Positions 54,224 through 63,474 of a stretch of DNA of 64,000 nt are shown here, piece after piece. The number at the start of each line of letters is the position of its first letter. The first letter of the stretch is position 1. The position numbers and the translations under genes are program-made. This DNA comes from Halobellus salinus (GTDB lineage: Archaea; Halobacteriota; Halobacteria; Halobacteriales; Haloferacaceae): positions 1-64,000 of the forward strand of contig NZ_BMOC01000002.1 in NCBI RefSeq assembly GCF_014646875.1, in the 5' to 3' direction. The notes under the pieces were generated by a model, which was given only the letters and a program-made list of their open reading frames with translations, did not search any database and was not told the DNA's origin.

Positions 54224-54328
54224 GACACGAATCGGGGTGCTCCGGTACTCGGGGCGCGACCGCGGCAGCGACGCGGTTCGGGACCCAGCGGGGGCGCCCG
54301 TCGCGTCGGTTCGCCGGTGTCGCGTCAT
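54206..54328 (-). CDS. Candidate ilvB leader peptide (attenuator)
   Basis: This 40-codon frame starts at ATG 54328 and ends TAG at 54206, 167 bases before ilvB. Its last codons read ACC CCG ATT CGT GTC GTA GTA GGG GCC GTA TAG (Thr-Pro-Ile-Arg-Val-Val-Val-Gly-Ala-Val). They use ATT and GTA, codons avoided in the GC-rich neighbours. A weak TATA-like TTCATTA lies about 24-30 bases before the ATG, so the transcript may start leaderless. Position, branched-chain content, rare codons and an overlapping hairpin fit a translation-coupled attenuator. Expression is not shown. Confidence 0.5.
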   Translation of the reverse strand: MTRHRRTDATGAPAGSRTASLPRSRPEYRSTPIRVVVGAV

Positions 54329-54436
54329 ACCTGATGGGTCTCGCTCGTCCGTAATGAACGTTTCGTGGTCCGTCGCCGGGACGGGGTCTGCGGCGCGCCC
54401 GTGGCCCGGTGGACCGAGCACCCGGCGCGCGCGCCA

Positions 54437-55636
54437 TCAGGCGTTGCCCTCCCCGTCGTCGTCGGCGCGATCGACGCCGACGTCGCGGGCGAACCCGGTC
54501 AGCGCGTCGACGGTGACCCGCTCCTTCTCGGCGCCGTAGTCTTTCACCAGACGGGTGACCTCGCGTACCTCCGCGTCGGTGGGTGCGAAGCCGGATTCGA
54601 CCAGTCGCTTCCGGACCGAGTGGGTCCCGGTGTGTTTCCCGAGGACGAACTCGCGTTGCGCACCAACCATGTCGGGGGTCATCACACCCGGCTCGAACGT
54701 GTCGGAGTTCTCGATGACGCCCGCGGCGTGGATCCCGCTCTCGTGGGAGAAGGCGTTCCGACCGACAACCGGCTTGTTGCCGGGGACCGGAATGTCGCTG
54801 GCCTCCTCGACGATCCGCGAGAGCTCGGTGATCCGGGTGGTGTCGATCCCGGTGTCGACGTCGTACAGCGACTCCGCCGCCGTGACGACCTCCTCGAAGG
54901 CGGCGTTGCCGGCGCGCTCGCCGATACCGTTGACCGACACCTGCGCCTGCGACGCGCCGGCCTCGAAGCCGGCCATGGCGTTGGCCGCCGCGAGCCCGAA
55001 GTCGTCGTGGGCGTGGACGTCGATCTCGGCGTCGGTGAACGTCCGGATCTCTTTGACGAGGTTCGCGAACCGGGTCGGCGTCCCCACGCCGGTGGTGTCG
55101 GGGATGTTGACCCAGTCGACACCCGCCTCGTCGACGGCGCTCAGGATCTCCGCCAGGAAGTCCACGTCGGTCCGGGTGGCGTCCATGGGCGAGAACATCA
55201 CCTCGACGCCCGCCTCCTTCACGCGCTCGACGCACTCGACCGCGCGGTCGACGGCCTCCTGCTTGGAGGCGTGCATCGAGTCCGCCAACTGGACGTCGCT
55301 GGTGGACACGAAGACGTGGACTAGTTCGACGCCGGAGTCGAGGGCGGCCTCGACGTCCTTGTCGACGACACGTGCCAGCCCGCAGACGGTGGTGTCGGTC
55401 GCGGCTGCGATGTCGCTCACGGACTCGAACTCGGCCTCGGAGTTGACCGGGAACCCCGCCTCGATGACGTGGGTTCCCATCTCGTCCAGTGTGGCCGCGA
55501 TGCTACGCTTCTCGTCGTAGCTGAACGATGTACGTGGCGACTGTTCGCCGTCGCGGAGCGTGGTGTCGAAAATCCGTACGTTGTCGATCTCGGATTCAGT
55601 AATGTGGGCTAGTGTGCCCTGGAAGAACTCGACCAG
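54437..55636 (-). CDS. leuA: 2-isopropylmalate synthase (possibly citramalate synthase), unclear start
   Basis: The first committed enzyme of leucine synthesis condenses acetyl-CoA with 2-oxoisovalerate. DTTLRDGEQSPRTSFSYDEKR with its metal-binding Asp, the HAHDDFGLAAANAMAGFEAGA metal-binding HxH, and NGIGERAGNAAFEEVV are hallmarks. GKHTGTHSVRK follows. The chain lacks most of the LeuA regulatory C-terminal domain, as is usual for the archaeal group that also contains citramalate synthase (CimA). The frame has no ATG or GTG before the conserved VEFFQGTL; the CTG at 55636 is set provisionally. An ATG at 55673 opens a different frame. Confidence 0.8.
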   Translation of the reverse strand: MVEFFQGTLAHITESEIDNVRIFDTTLRDGEQSPRTSFSYDEKRSIAATLDEMGTHVIEAGFPVNSEAEFESVSDIAAATDTTVCGLARVVDKDVEAALDSGVELVHVFVSTSDVQLADSMHASKQEAVDRAVECVERVKEAGVEVMFSPMDATRTDVDFLAEILSAVDEAGVDWVNIPDTTGVGTPTRFANLVKEIRTFTDAEIDVHAHDDFGLAAANAMAGFEAGASQAQVSVNGIGERAGNAAFEEVVTAAESLYDVDTGIDTTRITELSRIVEEASDIPVPGNKPVVGRNAFSHESGIHAAGVIENSDTFEPGVMTPDMVGAQREFVLGKHTGTHSVRKRLVESGFAPTDAEVREVTRLVKDYGAEKERVTVDALTGFARDVGVDRADDDGEGNA

Positions 55637-55861
55637 CCGGGGTGTCCGACTGAGCCTCCTTGTCGTGAGACATTGTACCTGTATCGAGCCGCGGAACCGT
55701 ATTAAAGGCTTTCGTGTTGCGTGTGGGCGCCCGTCGCCGAATCGACCCGGTTCCGTACGCACGGCGCGCGTTTCCCGCAGTTTCGCCGGCGAACACGTGC
55801 TCGTCGGGACCGGCGGCTCGCCGTCCGAACGCTTTTCGTCCCGCTTTCCCTCTGCGCCGGT

Positions 55862-56143
55862 ATGAGCGACTTCAACCTGAACCTCTCGGAGGCCGAAGAG
55901 TACCTCGACAACGACGAGACCGACATCGTGCTCGGAACCCTCGACGGAACCACACCGGCCGACGAGTGGATCGGGACCGTCCACGCCGGCAACGTGCTCG
56001 TGCTCGCGGTGGAGGGCGACCTCAACGAACTCGCGACGGGGTTCGCTCGCCCGATCCGGGACCTGGGCGGCAACCTCACTCACTTCCGGCAGTTCCTGGT
56101 GGTGACCCCCCCGGATATCGAGGTCGACACCACCCGACTCTGA
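55862..56143 (+). CDS. DUF5779-family haloarchaeal protein
   Basis: This 93-residue protein is found throughout haloarchaea and has no known function. The N-terminus is acidic (FNLNLSEAEEYLDNDETDIVLGTLDG), followed by a beta-rich part (EWIGTVHAGNVLVLAVEGDLNELATGFARPIRDLGGNLTHFRQFLVVTPPDIEVDT). No cysteine or membrane segment is present. The start at 55862 is the ATG before the conserved part. It is divergent from leuA. Confidence 0.75.
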   Translation: MSDFNLNLSEAEEYLDNDETDIVLGTLDGTTPADEWIGTVHAGNVLVLAVEGDLNELATGFARPIRDLGGNLTHFRQFLVVTPPDIEVDTTRL

Positions 56144-56173
56144 GCCGTCGGCGGCTCGGCCGCCCTCCCCGAT

Positions 56174-56986
56174 TCAGCCCCCGTCCCCGACTCGGCCGCC
56201 GTCGTCACCGGCCCGGAGGAACGTCAGCACGTGGCCGTCGCCGTCGACGACCCGTCGCCCGCCGGACACCGACTCGACATCCCCGGGCCACGGCGCGCCG
56301 GCCTCAACCGCGGTCGCGGGGTCGTCGGTTATGAAGGCGAGATCAACGTGGAGTCCGCCGCGGGCGTCCGCGATCCCGAGTTGTGGTTCCCAGAGTTCGA
56401 GATCGACCGGTCCCGACAGCCGGACGCGCCGTCGCTTTGCCCCCCGGTCCACCACCTCGAACCCCAACCGACGGTAGCGGGCTTCCGCGGCCGGCAGGTC
56501 CGTGACCTCCAAAACGACCTCGAACAGCCCCGACAGCGCGGGGGCTGCGTCCGGGTCGGGGTCACCCGTACGGGCTCCGGGGTCGTCGGCGTCCGCCCGC
56601 CCGTGGTCGAACCCGCCGATCTCGACGCAGTGACCCGCGGGGTCGTAGACGTACAGGGAGTCAGTCGCGCCGAAGGAGACCTCGACGGGATCGAGGTCGG
56701 CGAGCCGCTGCCACCACCGCTTGTACGCGTGCGTTGTCGTCGCGAACGCGTAGTGGGTGTGGACGCCCCCACGCGGCGTATCTGTCGGCCGCCGGAGCAC
56801 GAAGCGGGTCGGCCCGGCGCCGGCAGCCGACGACCCACCGCGCCCCGGGGCGCCGACTCTGTACGCCACGCGCGACCCTGACTCCGGCTCCGCGTCGGCG
56901 ACGAACCCCAGCCGATCCTCGTAGAACGCCCGCGCCGCGTCGAGGTCTTTGACTTCCAACCCGAGCCGGTGGACGTCAGTGAGCAT
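56174..56986 (-). CDS. VOC-family dioxygenase-like protein
   Basis: The 270-residue protein has two VOC modules. DVHRLGLEVKDLDAARAFYEDRLGFVADAEP begins the first, with VHTHYAFATTTHAYKRW and YVYDPAGHCVEIGGF. The second begins LSGLFEVVLEVTDLPAAEARYRRLGFEVVDR. The first module's His and Glu ligands resemble catechol-2,3-dioxygenase-like extradiol enzymes. The second lacks an obvious metal triad. Substrate unknown. Confidence 0.82.
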   Translation of the reverse strand: MLTDVHRLGLEVKDLDAARAFYEDRLGFVADAEPESGSRVAYRVGAPGRGGSSAAGAGPTRFVLRRPTDTPRGGVHTHYAFATTTHAYKRWWQRLADLDPVEVSFGATDSLYVYDPAGHCVEIGGFDHGRADADDPGARTGDPDPDAAPALSGLFEVVLEVTDLPAAEARYRRLGFEVVDRGAKRRRVRLSGPVDLELWEPQLGIADARGGLHVDLAFITDDPATAVEAGAPWPGDVESVSGGRRVVDGDGHVLTFLRAGDDGGRVGDGG

Positions 56987-57246
56987 ACCCGGCAGTGCGA
57001 CCGCGTTCGTGAATACTCTGGCGACGCCGCTACCCCCACGGCCACGCCGCCGACCAGTTCGGGTATTGAGACCGCTATTTCGGAACGGTCCGCTCGGCCG
57101 ACTGCCGGCCGGGAGCCCGCTCCCGGGCTCTCGGGTGTGGCGGCCGCGTGGGCGTCTCCGCCCGCTCGTCGCCGGCGCTCGGCTCCGAGGCGTGCGTTCG
57201 GATGCCGTCCCGCGCTCGTTCGTCCGAAGCGGCTCCGCCCCGTTTG

Positions 57247-58206
57247 TTACGGATCTACCCGCGCCACCCACTGCGTTGGGTCGTCGAACTCGGCGTCGGT
57301 CGGGAGGTTTGCGGGGTCGTCCCACACTGCGGCCGCGGCCGCAACGCTGCGCTGGTCTGCAACCGCGCGGAAGAACGCCGCGCCGCGCTCGTACTGCCGG
57401 CGTTTCATACCCAACCCGAGGAGCCGACGCGCGACCCTCATCACCGGACCGCCGCCGCGGCGCCGGGCGTCCAGCTTCCGCCGGAGATCGGCGTACTCCG
57501 CGTCGAACGCGCGGTCCATCAGCATCTCCGCGTACCCCTCGACGGCTGTCATCGTGGTGTTGAGGTCGCGGAACGCCTCCCGGTCGAACCCACCCTGCGA
57601 CAGCGTCCCGAGCGCGCCCTCAAGTCGGGCCTCCAGCCGAGTCGACAGCCACGGCGCCGCGCCGAACTCCGCGGCGTGGGTGACCTCGTGGAACGCGATC
57701 CACCGCCGGAACCGGGGGTAGTCGACGTCGAGGTCGGCGGCGGCCTCGACGATGTTGGGGTGGACGAAGTAGAGTTCGTGGTCGTCACCGTCCGCGAGGA
57801 GCAGCGGGTCGTACTGTCCGAGCACGTTCGACGCCAGGAAGGAGAGAACAGCCGCCATCGACCCGGTGTTGAACACGCTCGTCGCCGTCGGGAACGCCAC
57901 GTTCACCTCGGACTCGACGGGGGCCATTACCCGTCGGAACGTCGCCACGTTGGCGTCGATCCAGTGGTGGCGGTTCTGGACTTCTACCGTCGGGGGGATG
58001 TCGAAGTTGAGGCCGCCCACCGAGCGCAGTCGGTCGCGGGCGTCGGCGACGTCGGCGGCGTACCCCGCCCGCTCGGCGTCGGTCAACTCGAGGGCGCCAG
58101 CGCCGATCGCGGATTTGGCGGCTGTCGCCACCGCCTCCCAGTCCACCCCGCCGGACCCGTTGCCGGACGCGGTCGCGATCGCTCGAACACTCCGCTGGAG
58201 GTTCAT
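57247..58206 (-). CDS. Zinc-dependent metalloprotease-like protein (DUF2342 / F420-associated family)
   Basis: The 319-residue protein belongs to the DUF2342 family, which co-occurs with coenzyme F420 and is found in actinobacteria and haloarchaea. The HExxH zinc motif is intact (AFHEVTHAAEF, His173-Glu174-Val-Thr-His177), followed by FGAAPWLSTRLEARLEG. The N-terminal part (residues 20-120) has the conserved VDWEAVATAAKS and VEVQNRHHWIDANVATFRRVMAPVE. No signal peptide is present, so it acts in the cytoplasm. Its true substrate is unknown. Confidence 0.85.
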   Translation of the reverse strand: MNLQRSVRAIATASGNGSGGVDWEAVATAAKSAIGAGALELTDAERAGYAADVADARDRLRSVGGLNFDIPPTVEVQNRHHWIDANVATFRRVMAPVESEVNVAFPTATSVFNTGSMAAVLSFLASNVLGQYDPLLLADGDDHELYFVHPNIVEAAADLDVDYPRFRRWIAFHEVTHAAEFGAAPWLSTRLEARLEGALGTLSQGGFDREAFRDLNTTMTAVEGYAEMLMDRAFDAEYADLRRKLDARRRGGGPVMRVARRLLGLGMKRRQYERGAAFFRAVADQRSVAAAAAVWDDPANLPTDAEFDDPTQWVARVDP

Positions 58207-58278
58207 ACCAGCGGGATGGGGTGCGCGGGCAAAACCCTGTTGCGCCGGCGTCCATCCCGTACCGGACAGCGACTGTCG

Positions 58279-59433
58279 CTACACCGCGCAGTTGTTCGGT
58301 CCGAGTTCCAGACCGGTGGCCTCGCCCTCGTCGAGGGCGATATCCCCGCGGTTCGCGTCGATGATGCGGTGGTAGTTCGCCGGTTTTTCCGTTGACGTTG
58401 CGGTGACGCGTTCGAGGAACGCCTCGCGGTCGAGCGAGAACATCGGCAGGTCCTCACGGAGGTCATCCAGCCTCGCAGCCACGAGGTCGCCGGGCGCCGC
58501 GACGCTGAACCGCCCTTCGGAATCGACCGAGACGTGGCCGGGGAGAGTCACGATGTCGTCCGACAGCGACGCGTACCGGTCGTGGAGTGTGTCGTAGAGA
58601 AGGCCTGCACCGTGTGCCGCGTCGCCCTCGCCGAACTCCAACTCCGTCCGGCCGACCGAGTCCACGAACAGCGCGTCGGCGCTGAGGAGATACTGGTCGT
58701 CGACCAGGAGGTTTAGGAGTTCCGTGGTGTGGCCCGGTGCGGCGACGGTCTCGGCCTCGATCCCGCCGACAGCGAGGGTGTCGCCGTCGCTGATCGGCTC
58801 GTAGTCGACCGCGACGCCGCGCTCCTCGGCGTCCGCGCTCAGGTAGTACGGAACCGAAAGCCGGTCGGCCAGGTCGCGGCCGCCCGAGAGGTGATCAGCG
58901 TGCACGTGCGTGTCGACGACACCCGTGATCACGGTCCCGGCGTCGGCGGCGACGAGTTCGAACTCGTGGTGCTGGCGCGTGGCGTCGACGACGAGGGCCT
59001 CGCCCGCCGCGCGGTCGCCGACGACGTAGCCCAGACACCCCTTGGCGCGGCGCTGGAGCTGTGCGAGAAACAGGTCACCGTCGGTCGCGACCTCGACGAC
59101 GTCGTAGAGTTTACTCCAGTCCTCCATGCCGCCTTTGATGACTCGGACGTCGTCGTGGCCCCGACTCGCCAGTTCGATCCCGAACGACGTCGAGGCCACC
59201 CCCTTCCCGCAGATGACGGCGACCGGGGTGTCGCCGACGAGGTCCTCGACGTCATCCCACCTCGACCCGTCGCTGAGGCCATCGGTCGGGTGGTACGGCA
59301 CGTTCACCGCACCCGGGACGTGCCACGCGTCGTAGCTGTCGGGCGGCCGGGTGTCGACGACGAGGAGGTCGTCGTCGCGGTCGAGCGCGGCTGCAAGCTC
59401 TGCGACGGTGTGTTGCTGGAGCAGTTCGGACAC
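58279..59433 (-). CDS. Rhodanese plus metallo-beta-lactamase fold protein (persulfide-dioxygenase-like)
   Basis: The 384-residue fusion has a rhodanese domain (about 1-115) with the sulfur-carrying Cys75 in VAVICGKGVAS. It is followed by a metallo-beta-lactamase domain with HVHADH (residues 176-181) and AAPGHTTELL. The pairing is typical of sulfide/persulfide oxidation (ETHE1-like) proteins, though here the rhodanese is N-terminal. The start is set at a GTG (59433) because no ATG lies near the domain start. It lies 111 bases downstream of rps2 on the same strand. Confidence 0.85.
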   Translation of the reverse strand: MSELLQQHTVAELAAALDRDDDLLVVDTRPPDSYDAWHVPGAVNVPYHPTDGLSDGSRWDDVEDLVGDTPVAVICGKGVASTSFGIELASRGHDDVRVIKGGMEDWSKLYDVVEVATDGDLFLAQLQRRAKGCLGYVVGDRAAGEALVVDATRQHHEFELVAADAGTVITGVVDTHVHADHLSGGRDLADRLSVPYYLSADAEERGVAVDYEPISDGDTLAVGGIEAETVAAPGHTTELLNLLVDDQYLLSADALFVDSVGRTELEFGEGDAAHGAGLLYDTLHDRYASLSDDIVTLPGHVSVDSEGRFSVAAPGDLVAARLDDLREDLPMFSLDREAFLERVTATSTEKPANYHRIIDANRGDIALDEGEATGLELGPNNCAV

Positions 59434-59544
59434 ACCGACTCGTACGGTGGGGTGGGGAATAACTCTTGGACTCCCCGGTAAGATCCCGTGGCCGTCGCTC
59501 CGGGAAGCAGAACCCACAAAAGACTCGCCGAATCCGAACGCCGC

Positions 59545-60348
59545 TCAGATCTCGTCCTCGAAGTCGTCGAGGGCGTAGACGGTGTCGCTCCCGCGGCGGT
59601 CGAGCGTCTCGTTCGCCAGAAGCCAGTAGACCACCGACAACGCGCGCCGCCCCTTGTTGTTGGTGGGGACGACCAGGTCGACGTTGCCGGTCTGGTTGTT
59701 GGAGTCGCACATCGCGATAACGGGGATGCCGACCGTGATTGCCTCTTTCACCGCTTGGGCGTCGCCGATCGGATCGGTGACGACCACTACGTCGGGCTCG
59801 ATGTAGCCGTCGTAGTCGGGGTTGGTCAGCGTGCCGGGGATAAACCGCCCGGTGCGGGCGCGGGCGCCGACTGCGTCGGCGAACTTCGTCGCCGGGAAGC
59901 GGCCGTACTGCCGCGAACTCGTCACCAGGATGCGCTCAGGGTCGTAGTTCGCCAGGAAGTCGGCGGCGGTCCGGATCCGGGAGTCGGTCTGGCTGACGTC
60001 TAAGACGTACAGGCCGTCGTCGCGAACCCGGTGGATGAACCGTTCCATGTCCTGTGTTTTCTGCTGGGTCCCGATGTGGACGCCCGCCGCGAGGTAGTCC
60101 TCGACAGGGATGAGGAGGTCGGCCTCCTCGTCGGGCATCACGTCCTCGTCGAACGTCGGGCCCTGATCTTCGGCTGGTTCTTCTGCCTCGGCGACCTCGG
60201 CGGCCTCTGTGGCCCCCTCGGCGGCGTCGGCGACCGGTTCGGTCTGGTCGGAACTGGCCTCAGCCGTCGTGCCGGCGTCGTCCCCGGTTGCGTCCGGGTC
60301 CGAGTCGTCGTCGACGACCTCGACCGCGTCGTTGTCGTTGTCTGTCAT
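59545..60348 (-). CDS. rps2: 30S ribosomal protein S2 (uS2)
   Basis: The 267-residue protein binds the platform/body of the small subunit. The conserved core begins at about 80 ([38 protein letters not shown]) and includes [23 protein letters not shown] and [28 protein letters not shown]. The N-terminal 75 residues are an acidic disordered extension typical of halophiles. It is the last gene of the operon, overlapping eno by four bases. Confidence 0.95.
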   Translation of the reverse strand: MTDNDNDAVEVVDDDSDPDATGDDAGTTAEASSDQTEPVADAAEGATEAAEVAEAEEPAEDQGPTFDEDVMPDEEADLLIPVEDYLAAGVHIGTQQKTQDMERFIHRVRDDGLYVLDVSQTDSRIRTAADFLANYDPERILVTSSRQYGRFPATKFADAVGARARTGRFIPGTLTNPDYDGYIEPDVVVVTDPIGDAQAVKEAITVGIPVIAMCDSNNQTGNVDLVVPTNNKGRRALSVVYWLLANETLDRRGSDTVYALDDFEDEI

Positions 60349-61595
60349 ACTGCGTCGTCCGCGATGCGGATGAGTTCGTTGAGTTTGGCGGTTCGCTCGC
60401 CGCCCACTGTGCCGGTTTTGATGAATCCGGCGTCGGTGGCGACGGCGAGGTGTGCGATGGTGGTGTCTTCGGTCTCGCCCGAGCGGTGGGAGATCACCGT
60501 CTCGTAGCGGTTCTCGGTCGCGAGTTCGATGGCGTCGAACGCGTCCGAGAGGGTTCCGATCTGGTTTGGCTTGATCAGGATGGCGTTGCCGGCCTCTGTG
60601 TCGATCCCGTCCTGCAGGCGCTCGACGTTCGTCACAAAGAGGTCGTCGCCGCAGATCAGGGTGCGGTCGGCTCGCGGGCCTCCCCCGCTCGCATTCGGGG
60701 CTGAAGCCCCGCCGCCGACACGGGCGGTCAGAGCCGAAAACCCCTCGTAATCGTTCTCATCGAGGGGGTCCTCGACGTACACTAGGTCGTACTCGTCGAC
60801 CATGTCTGCCACGTAGTCGACCTGTTCGGCGGTCGAGCGAGTCTGGTCGCCGTAGACGTAGACGCCCTCGTCCGCGTCGTACAGCTCCGCAGCGGCCATG
60901 TCCAGCCCGAACCCGATCTCGAACCCGAGTTCGGATTCGACGTCGTCGACCGCCTCCCCGACGACCTCGAAGGCTTCGCCGTCCGAGATCGGCGGCGCCC
61001 ACGCGCCCTCGTCGCCTTTCCCCGCAGGGACCCCGCGGTCGTCGAGGAGCTCGGAGATCCGCGCGTGGACCGCGGCGTTGGCGAAGACCGCTTCGGAGAC
61101 GCTGGGCGCGCCAACCGGCGCGGCCAGGAACTCCTGGATGTGGGTAGCCTCCTTGGCGTGCTCGCCGCCGCCGACGACGTTTCCGAGCGGGACCGGAAAC
61201 GAGTCACCGCGGAAGGTGCCACCCAGATGCTGGTACAGCGGCGCCCCCAGCGCGTCGGCGCCCGCCTTCGCGGCCGCCATCGAGATCGCGACCGCGCTGT
61301 TGGCCCCGATCTCGGAGAAGTTCCCGGTGCCGTCGGCGGCGTGGAGCGCGGCGTCGACCTCCCGTTGGTTGCCGGCGTAGACCTCGCCGACCAGACGTGG
61401 GAGCGCGTGCTCCCGAGCGGCGGCGATGGCCGCCCCCGGCGGGAGTTCGATGGCCTCGTGTTCGCCCGTGCTCGCTCCGCTGGGCGCCGCGGCGCGGCCG
61501 AACCCGCCCGAGTCGGTCAGCACGTCCGCCTCGACGGTGGCGTTGCCCCGGGAGTCGAGCACACGACGGAGCGCGACGCTCGTAACCTGCGTCAT
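60345..61595 (-). CDS. eno: Enolase
   Basis: Enolase dehydrates 2-phosphoglycerate to phosphoenolpyruvate. The 416-residue chain has [12 protein letters not shown], the catalytic Glu region [44 protein letters not shown] and [14 protein letters not shown]. Between ARVG and DRTLICGDD lies an extra 15-residue Gly/Ala/Ser-rich block (about 295-309). It is encoded by a GC-rich segment with a CGGGGC-TGAA-GCCCCG hairpin (60696-60711) and is not expected in the family. Placement in the ribosomal operon is typical of archaea. Confidence 0.95.
   Translation of the reverse strand: MTQVTSVALRRVLDSRGNATVEADVLTDSGGFGRAAAPSGASTGEHEAIELPPGAAIAAAREHALPRLVGEVYAGNQREVDAALHAADGTGNFSEIGANSAVAISMAAAKAGADALGAPLYQHLGGTFRGDSFPVPLGNVVGGGEHAKEATHIQEFLAAPVGAPSVSEAVFANAAVHARISELLDDRGVPAGKGDEGAWAPPISDGEAFEVVGEAVDDVESELGFEIGFGLDMAAAELYDADEGVYVYGDQTRSTAEQVDYVADMVDEYDLVYVEDPLDENDYEGFSALTARVGGGASAPNASGGGPRADRTLICGDDLFVTNVERLQDGIDTEAGNAILIKPNQIGTLSDAFDAIELATENRYETVISHRSGETEDTTIAHLAVATDAGFIKTGTVGGERTAKLNELIRIADDAV
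60669..60713 (-). repeat. In-frame 45-bp insertion in eno with a 6-bp hairpin
   Basis: This segment encodes [15 protein letters not shown] inside an otherwise ungapped enolase strand. It holds a perfect CGGGGC/GCCCCG stem. It looks like a small palindromic element inserted in frame. Confidence 0.6.
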
Positions 61596-61596
61596 C

Positions 61597-61779
61597 TCAG
61601 TTGCCCTCGCGTTTGACCGTAAAGGGCAGGACACCGGCGTCGTACTCCTCGGCGGCGACCAGGATCGGTTCGGTCTGGTCGGTCTCGATGAGCACCGGCG
61701 CACCGTAGGACACCTGCAGCGCTCGCGCGCCCAGGATCCGGGCCTTCTCGTACCGGTTGTACTGTGTGCGTCCGCTCAT
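61597..61779 (-). CDS. rpoK: DNA-directed RNA polymerase subunit K (Rpo6)
   Basis: This 60-residue archaeal subunit is homologous to eukaryotic Rpb6 and bacterial omega; it clamps the largest subunit. The core [28 protein letters not shown] matches the family. It overlaps rpoN by four bases and is separated from eno by one base, so the three are co-translated. Confidence 0.95.
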   Translation of the reverse strand: MSGRTQYNRYEKARILGARALQVSYGAPVLIETDQTEPILVAAEEYDAGVLPFTVKREGN

Positions 61780-61970
61780 TGGTAGGGGGCAACCACGTCG
61801 ACGAGGTCTTTGTGCGAGACCATCATGCGACGGCAGCAGTGCCGCTCGACGCCCAACTCGTCGAGGACCTTTCCGGGGTCCTCGTCGCCCTCGCGGGCCC
61901 GCCGCTTGAACTCGTCCCAGTGTTCGCCGATCACGTTACCGCACGTGAAACACCGGACGGGAATCATCAT
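61776..61970 (-). CDS. rpoN: DNA-directed RNA polymerase subunit N (Rpo10)
   Basis: The 64-residue zinc-binding subunit has [18 protein letters not shown] and the paired cysteines ERHCCRRMM, the four ligands of the Rpb10 zinc site. It is essential for RNA polymerase assembly with subunits D, L and P. It lies twelve bases after rps9. Confidence 0.96.
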   Translation of the reverse strand: MMIPVRCFTCGNVIGEHWDEFKRRAREGDEDPGKVLDELGVERHCCRRMMVSHKDLVDVVAPYQ

Positions 61971-61982
61971 TGGTGGATCACC

Positions 61983-62381
61983 TCAGCGGTAGGACTTCTG
62001 GTAACGGGCCCGCGCGCCGGGGCCGCCCCATTTTTTCGGTTCGGACTGCCGCACGTCGTTGACGAGCAGCGACCGGTCGAAGTCCATATACGCGTCGCGA
62101 AGCTCGGCGTCGTTGAGATACTGCACCAGCCCGCGGGCGATCGCGGTTCGCACGGCGTCGGCCTGGCCGGCGAACCCGCCGCCGGCGACGCTGACGTCGA
62201 TGTCGACCTGCGAGCGGAGGTCCTCGCCGGCAATGCGGAACGGTTCCAGCATCTTGAGGCGGGCTGTCTCCGGCTCGAACAGCTCGACCGGCTGGGAGTC
62301 GATACGGACGCGACCCTCGCCGTCGCGCACGGTGGCGCGGGCGATGGCCGTCTTCTTCTTCCCCGATGTGTTGGTTACCAT
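61983..62381 (-). CDS. rps9: 30S ribosomal protein S9 (uS9)
   Basis: The 132-residue protein has the S9 core: [44 protein letters not shown] and the conserved basic end [12 protein letters not shown], which contacts tRNA in the P site. It overlaps rpl13 by seven bases. Confidence 0.96.
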   Translation of the reverse strand: MVTNTSGKKKTAIARATVRDGEGRVRIDSQPVELFEPETARLKMLEPFRIAGEDLRSQVDIDVSVAGGGFAGQADAVRTAIARGLVQYLNDAELRDAYMDFDRSLLVNDVRQSEPKKWGGPGARARYQKSYR

Positions 62382-62812
62382 GTGACGTTCGCACCCAGGT
62401 TCTCGGATACCTCTCCGAGCGAGAGGAACTTGATGTTCGAGAGCCGATCCAGCGTGGTTCCCTCGAGGGCCTCGCCGTCCTCGTCAAAGGGGTTGCCGAC
62501 GTAGACGCGGACGTTTTCGAAGGCCTCACGACCCCGACCGGTCTTGTACGGGACCATCCCGCGCACCGCGCGCTTGAAGATTCCGTCCGGCCGGGTCGGG
62601 TAGTGCGGCCCGCGGTCGGAGCCTTGCTCCGTGCGGGTCCGATATTTGTCCATCACGCTCCCCTCGCGGCCGGTGACGACCGCGTCCTCGGCGTTGATGA
62701 TCGCGACCCGCTCGCCGTCGAGGGCGCGCTGTGCGACCTCGCTGGCGACGCGGCCAACAATACAGTTTCGCGCGTCGACGACAACGTCGGCGTCGAACTC
62801 GGCGAGGCTCAT
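62375..62812 (-). CDS. rpl13: 50S ribosomal protein L13 (uL13)
   Basis: This 145-residue early-assembly protein of the large subunit has [37 protein letters not shown] and [27 protein letters not shown]. Full length for archaea. It overlaps rpl18e by four bases. Confidence 0.96.
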   Translation of the reverse strand: MSLAEFDADVVVDARNCIVGRVASEVAQRALDGERVAIINAEDAVVTGREGSVMDKYRTRTEQGSDRGPHYPTRPDGIFKRAVRGMVPYKTGRGREAFENVRVYVGNPFDEDGEALEGTTLDRLSNIKFLSLGEVSENLGANVTW

Positions 62813-63159
62813 CGGATCACTCTCACGTTGCTGCCGCCGGGGTTCTCGGCGACGAGCTCCTCTAACGCCACCGTCTCCCCCACTTGTTCGATCTTGGTTC
62901 GAGCGGACGACGAGAAGTCGACCGCCGCGACTGTGACATCCTTCTGCAGCACACCGCTGCCCAGCACCTTGCCGGGCACGACGACGGTCTCCTCCTCGCG
63001 GGCGTACCGTTCGATACGCCCGAGGTTGACCTCCGCGTGGGTGCGCCGTGGCTTCTCGAGCCGGTCCGCGACGTCCTGCCAGACGTTTGCGCCTGACTCG
63101 CGCGACACCGACTTCAGCTCGGCGATGAGACTGTTGAGTCTCGGATTCGTCTTACTCAT
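62809..63159 (-). CDS. rpl18e: 50S ribosomal protein L18e (eL18)
   Basis: The 116-residue archaeal/eukaryotic protein begins [21 protein letters not shown] and ends with [10 protein letters not shown]. The core [26 protein letters not shown] fits L18e/L15. The start at 63159 is chosen over an ATG nine bases upstream from family alignment. First ORF after the tRNA. Confidence 0.94.
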   Translation of the reverse strand: MSKTNPRLNSLIAELKSVSRESGANVWQDVADRLEKPRRTHAEVNLGRIERYAREEETVVVPGKVLGSGVLQKDVTVAAVDFSSSARTKIEQVGETVALEELVAENPGGSNVRVIR

Positions 63160-63231
63160 AATGTACATCCTGTAAACGTCCGGAGTGCGGGCGTGACGCC
63201 CGTCGCTCTCCCGTACAATCGAGCACAGAAG

Positions 63232-63316
63232 TGCAGGGAGCAGGATTTGAACCTGCGGACCCCTATGGGACAGCGCCCTGAACGCTGCGCCGTTGACCTG
63301 ACTTGGCTATCCCTGC
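63232..63316 (-). tRNA. tRNA-Leu, anticodon CAG
   Basis: This 85-base type II tRNA has acceptor GCAGGGA/TCCCTGC with discriminator A. Its anticodon loop is TTCAGGG (CAG), with a long variable arm similar to the other tRNA-Leu and T-arm AGGTTCAAATCCT. It lies between rpoD and rpl18e on the minus strand, a conserved position in haloarchaeal operons. No intron. Confidence 0.95.
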
Positions 63317-63474
63317 TCGCACTCCGTGCTATTGCGTGGCCCTTCAAACTCCTTTCGGTCTGGCAACGCCCGCGGATCGACGCCCCGAACGCGGGAGCGG
63401 CGGCACAGCTTGCTGCCGGTCGCGGCGGGGCGGAGCGCGGGCGTCGGGGTGGGAGTGAAGGGACAGTCATTGTG

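Noticed and set aside
54036-55235. 399-codon minus-strand frame through leuA and the ilvB leader
   Set aside because: Arg/Gly-rich shadow of leuA; the short leader frame inside the gap was kept because of its codon content and hairpin.
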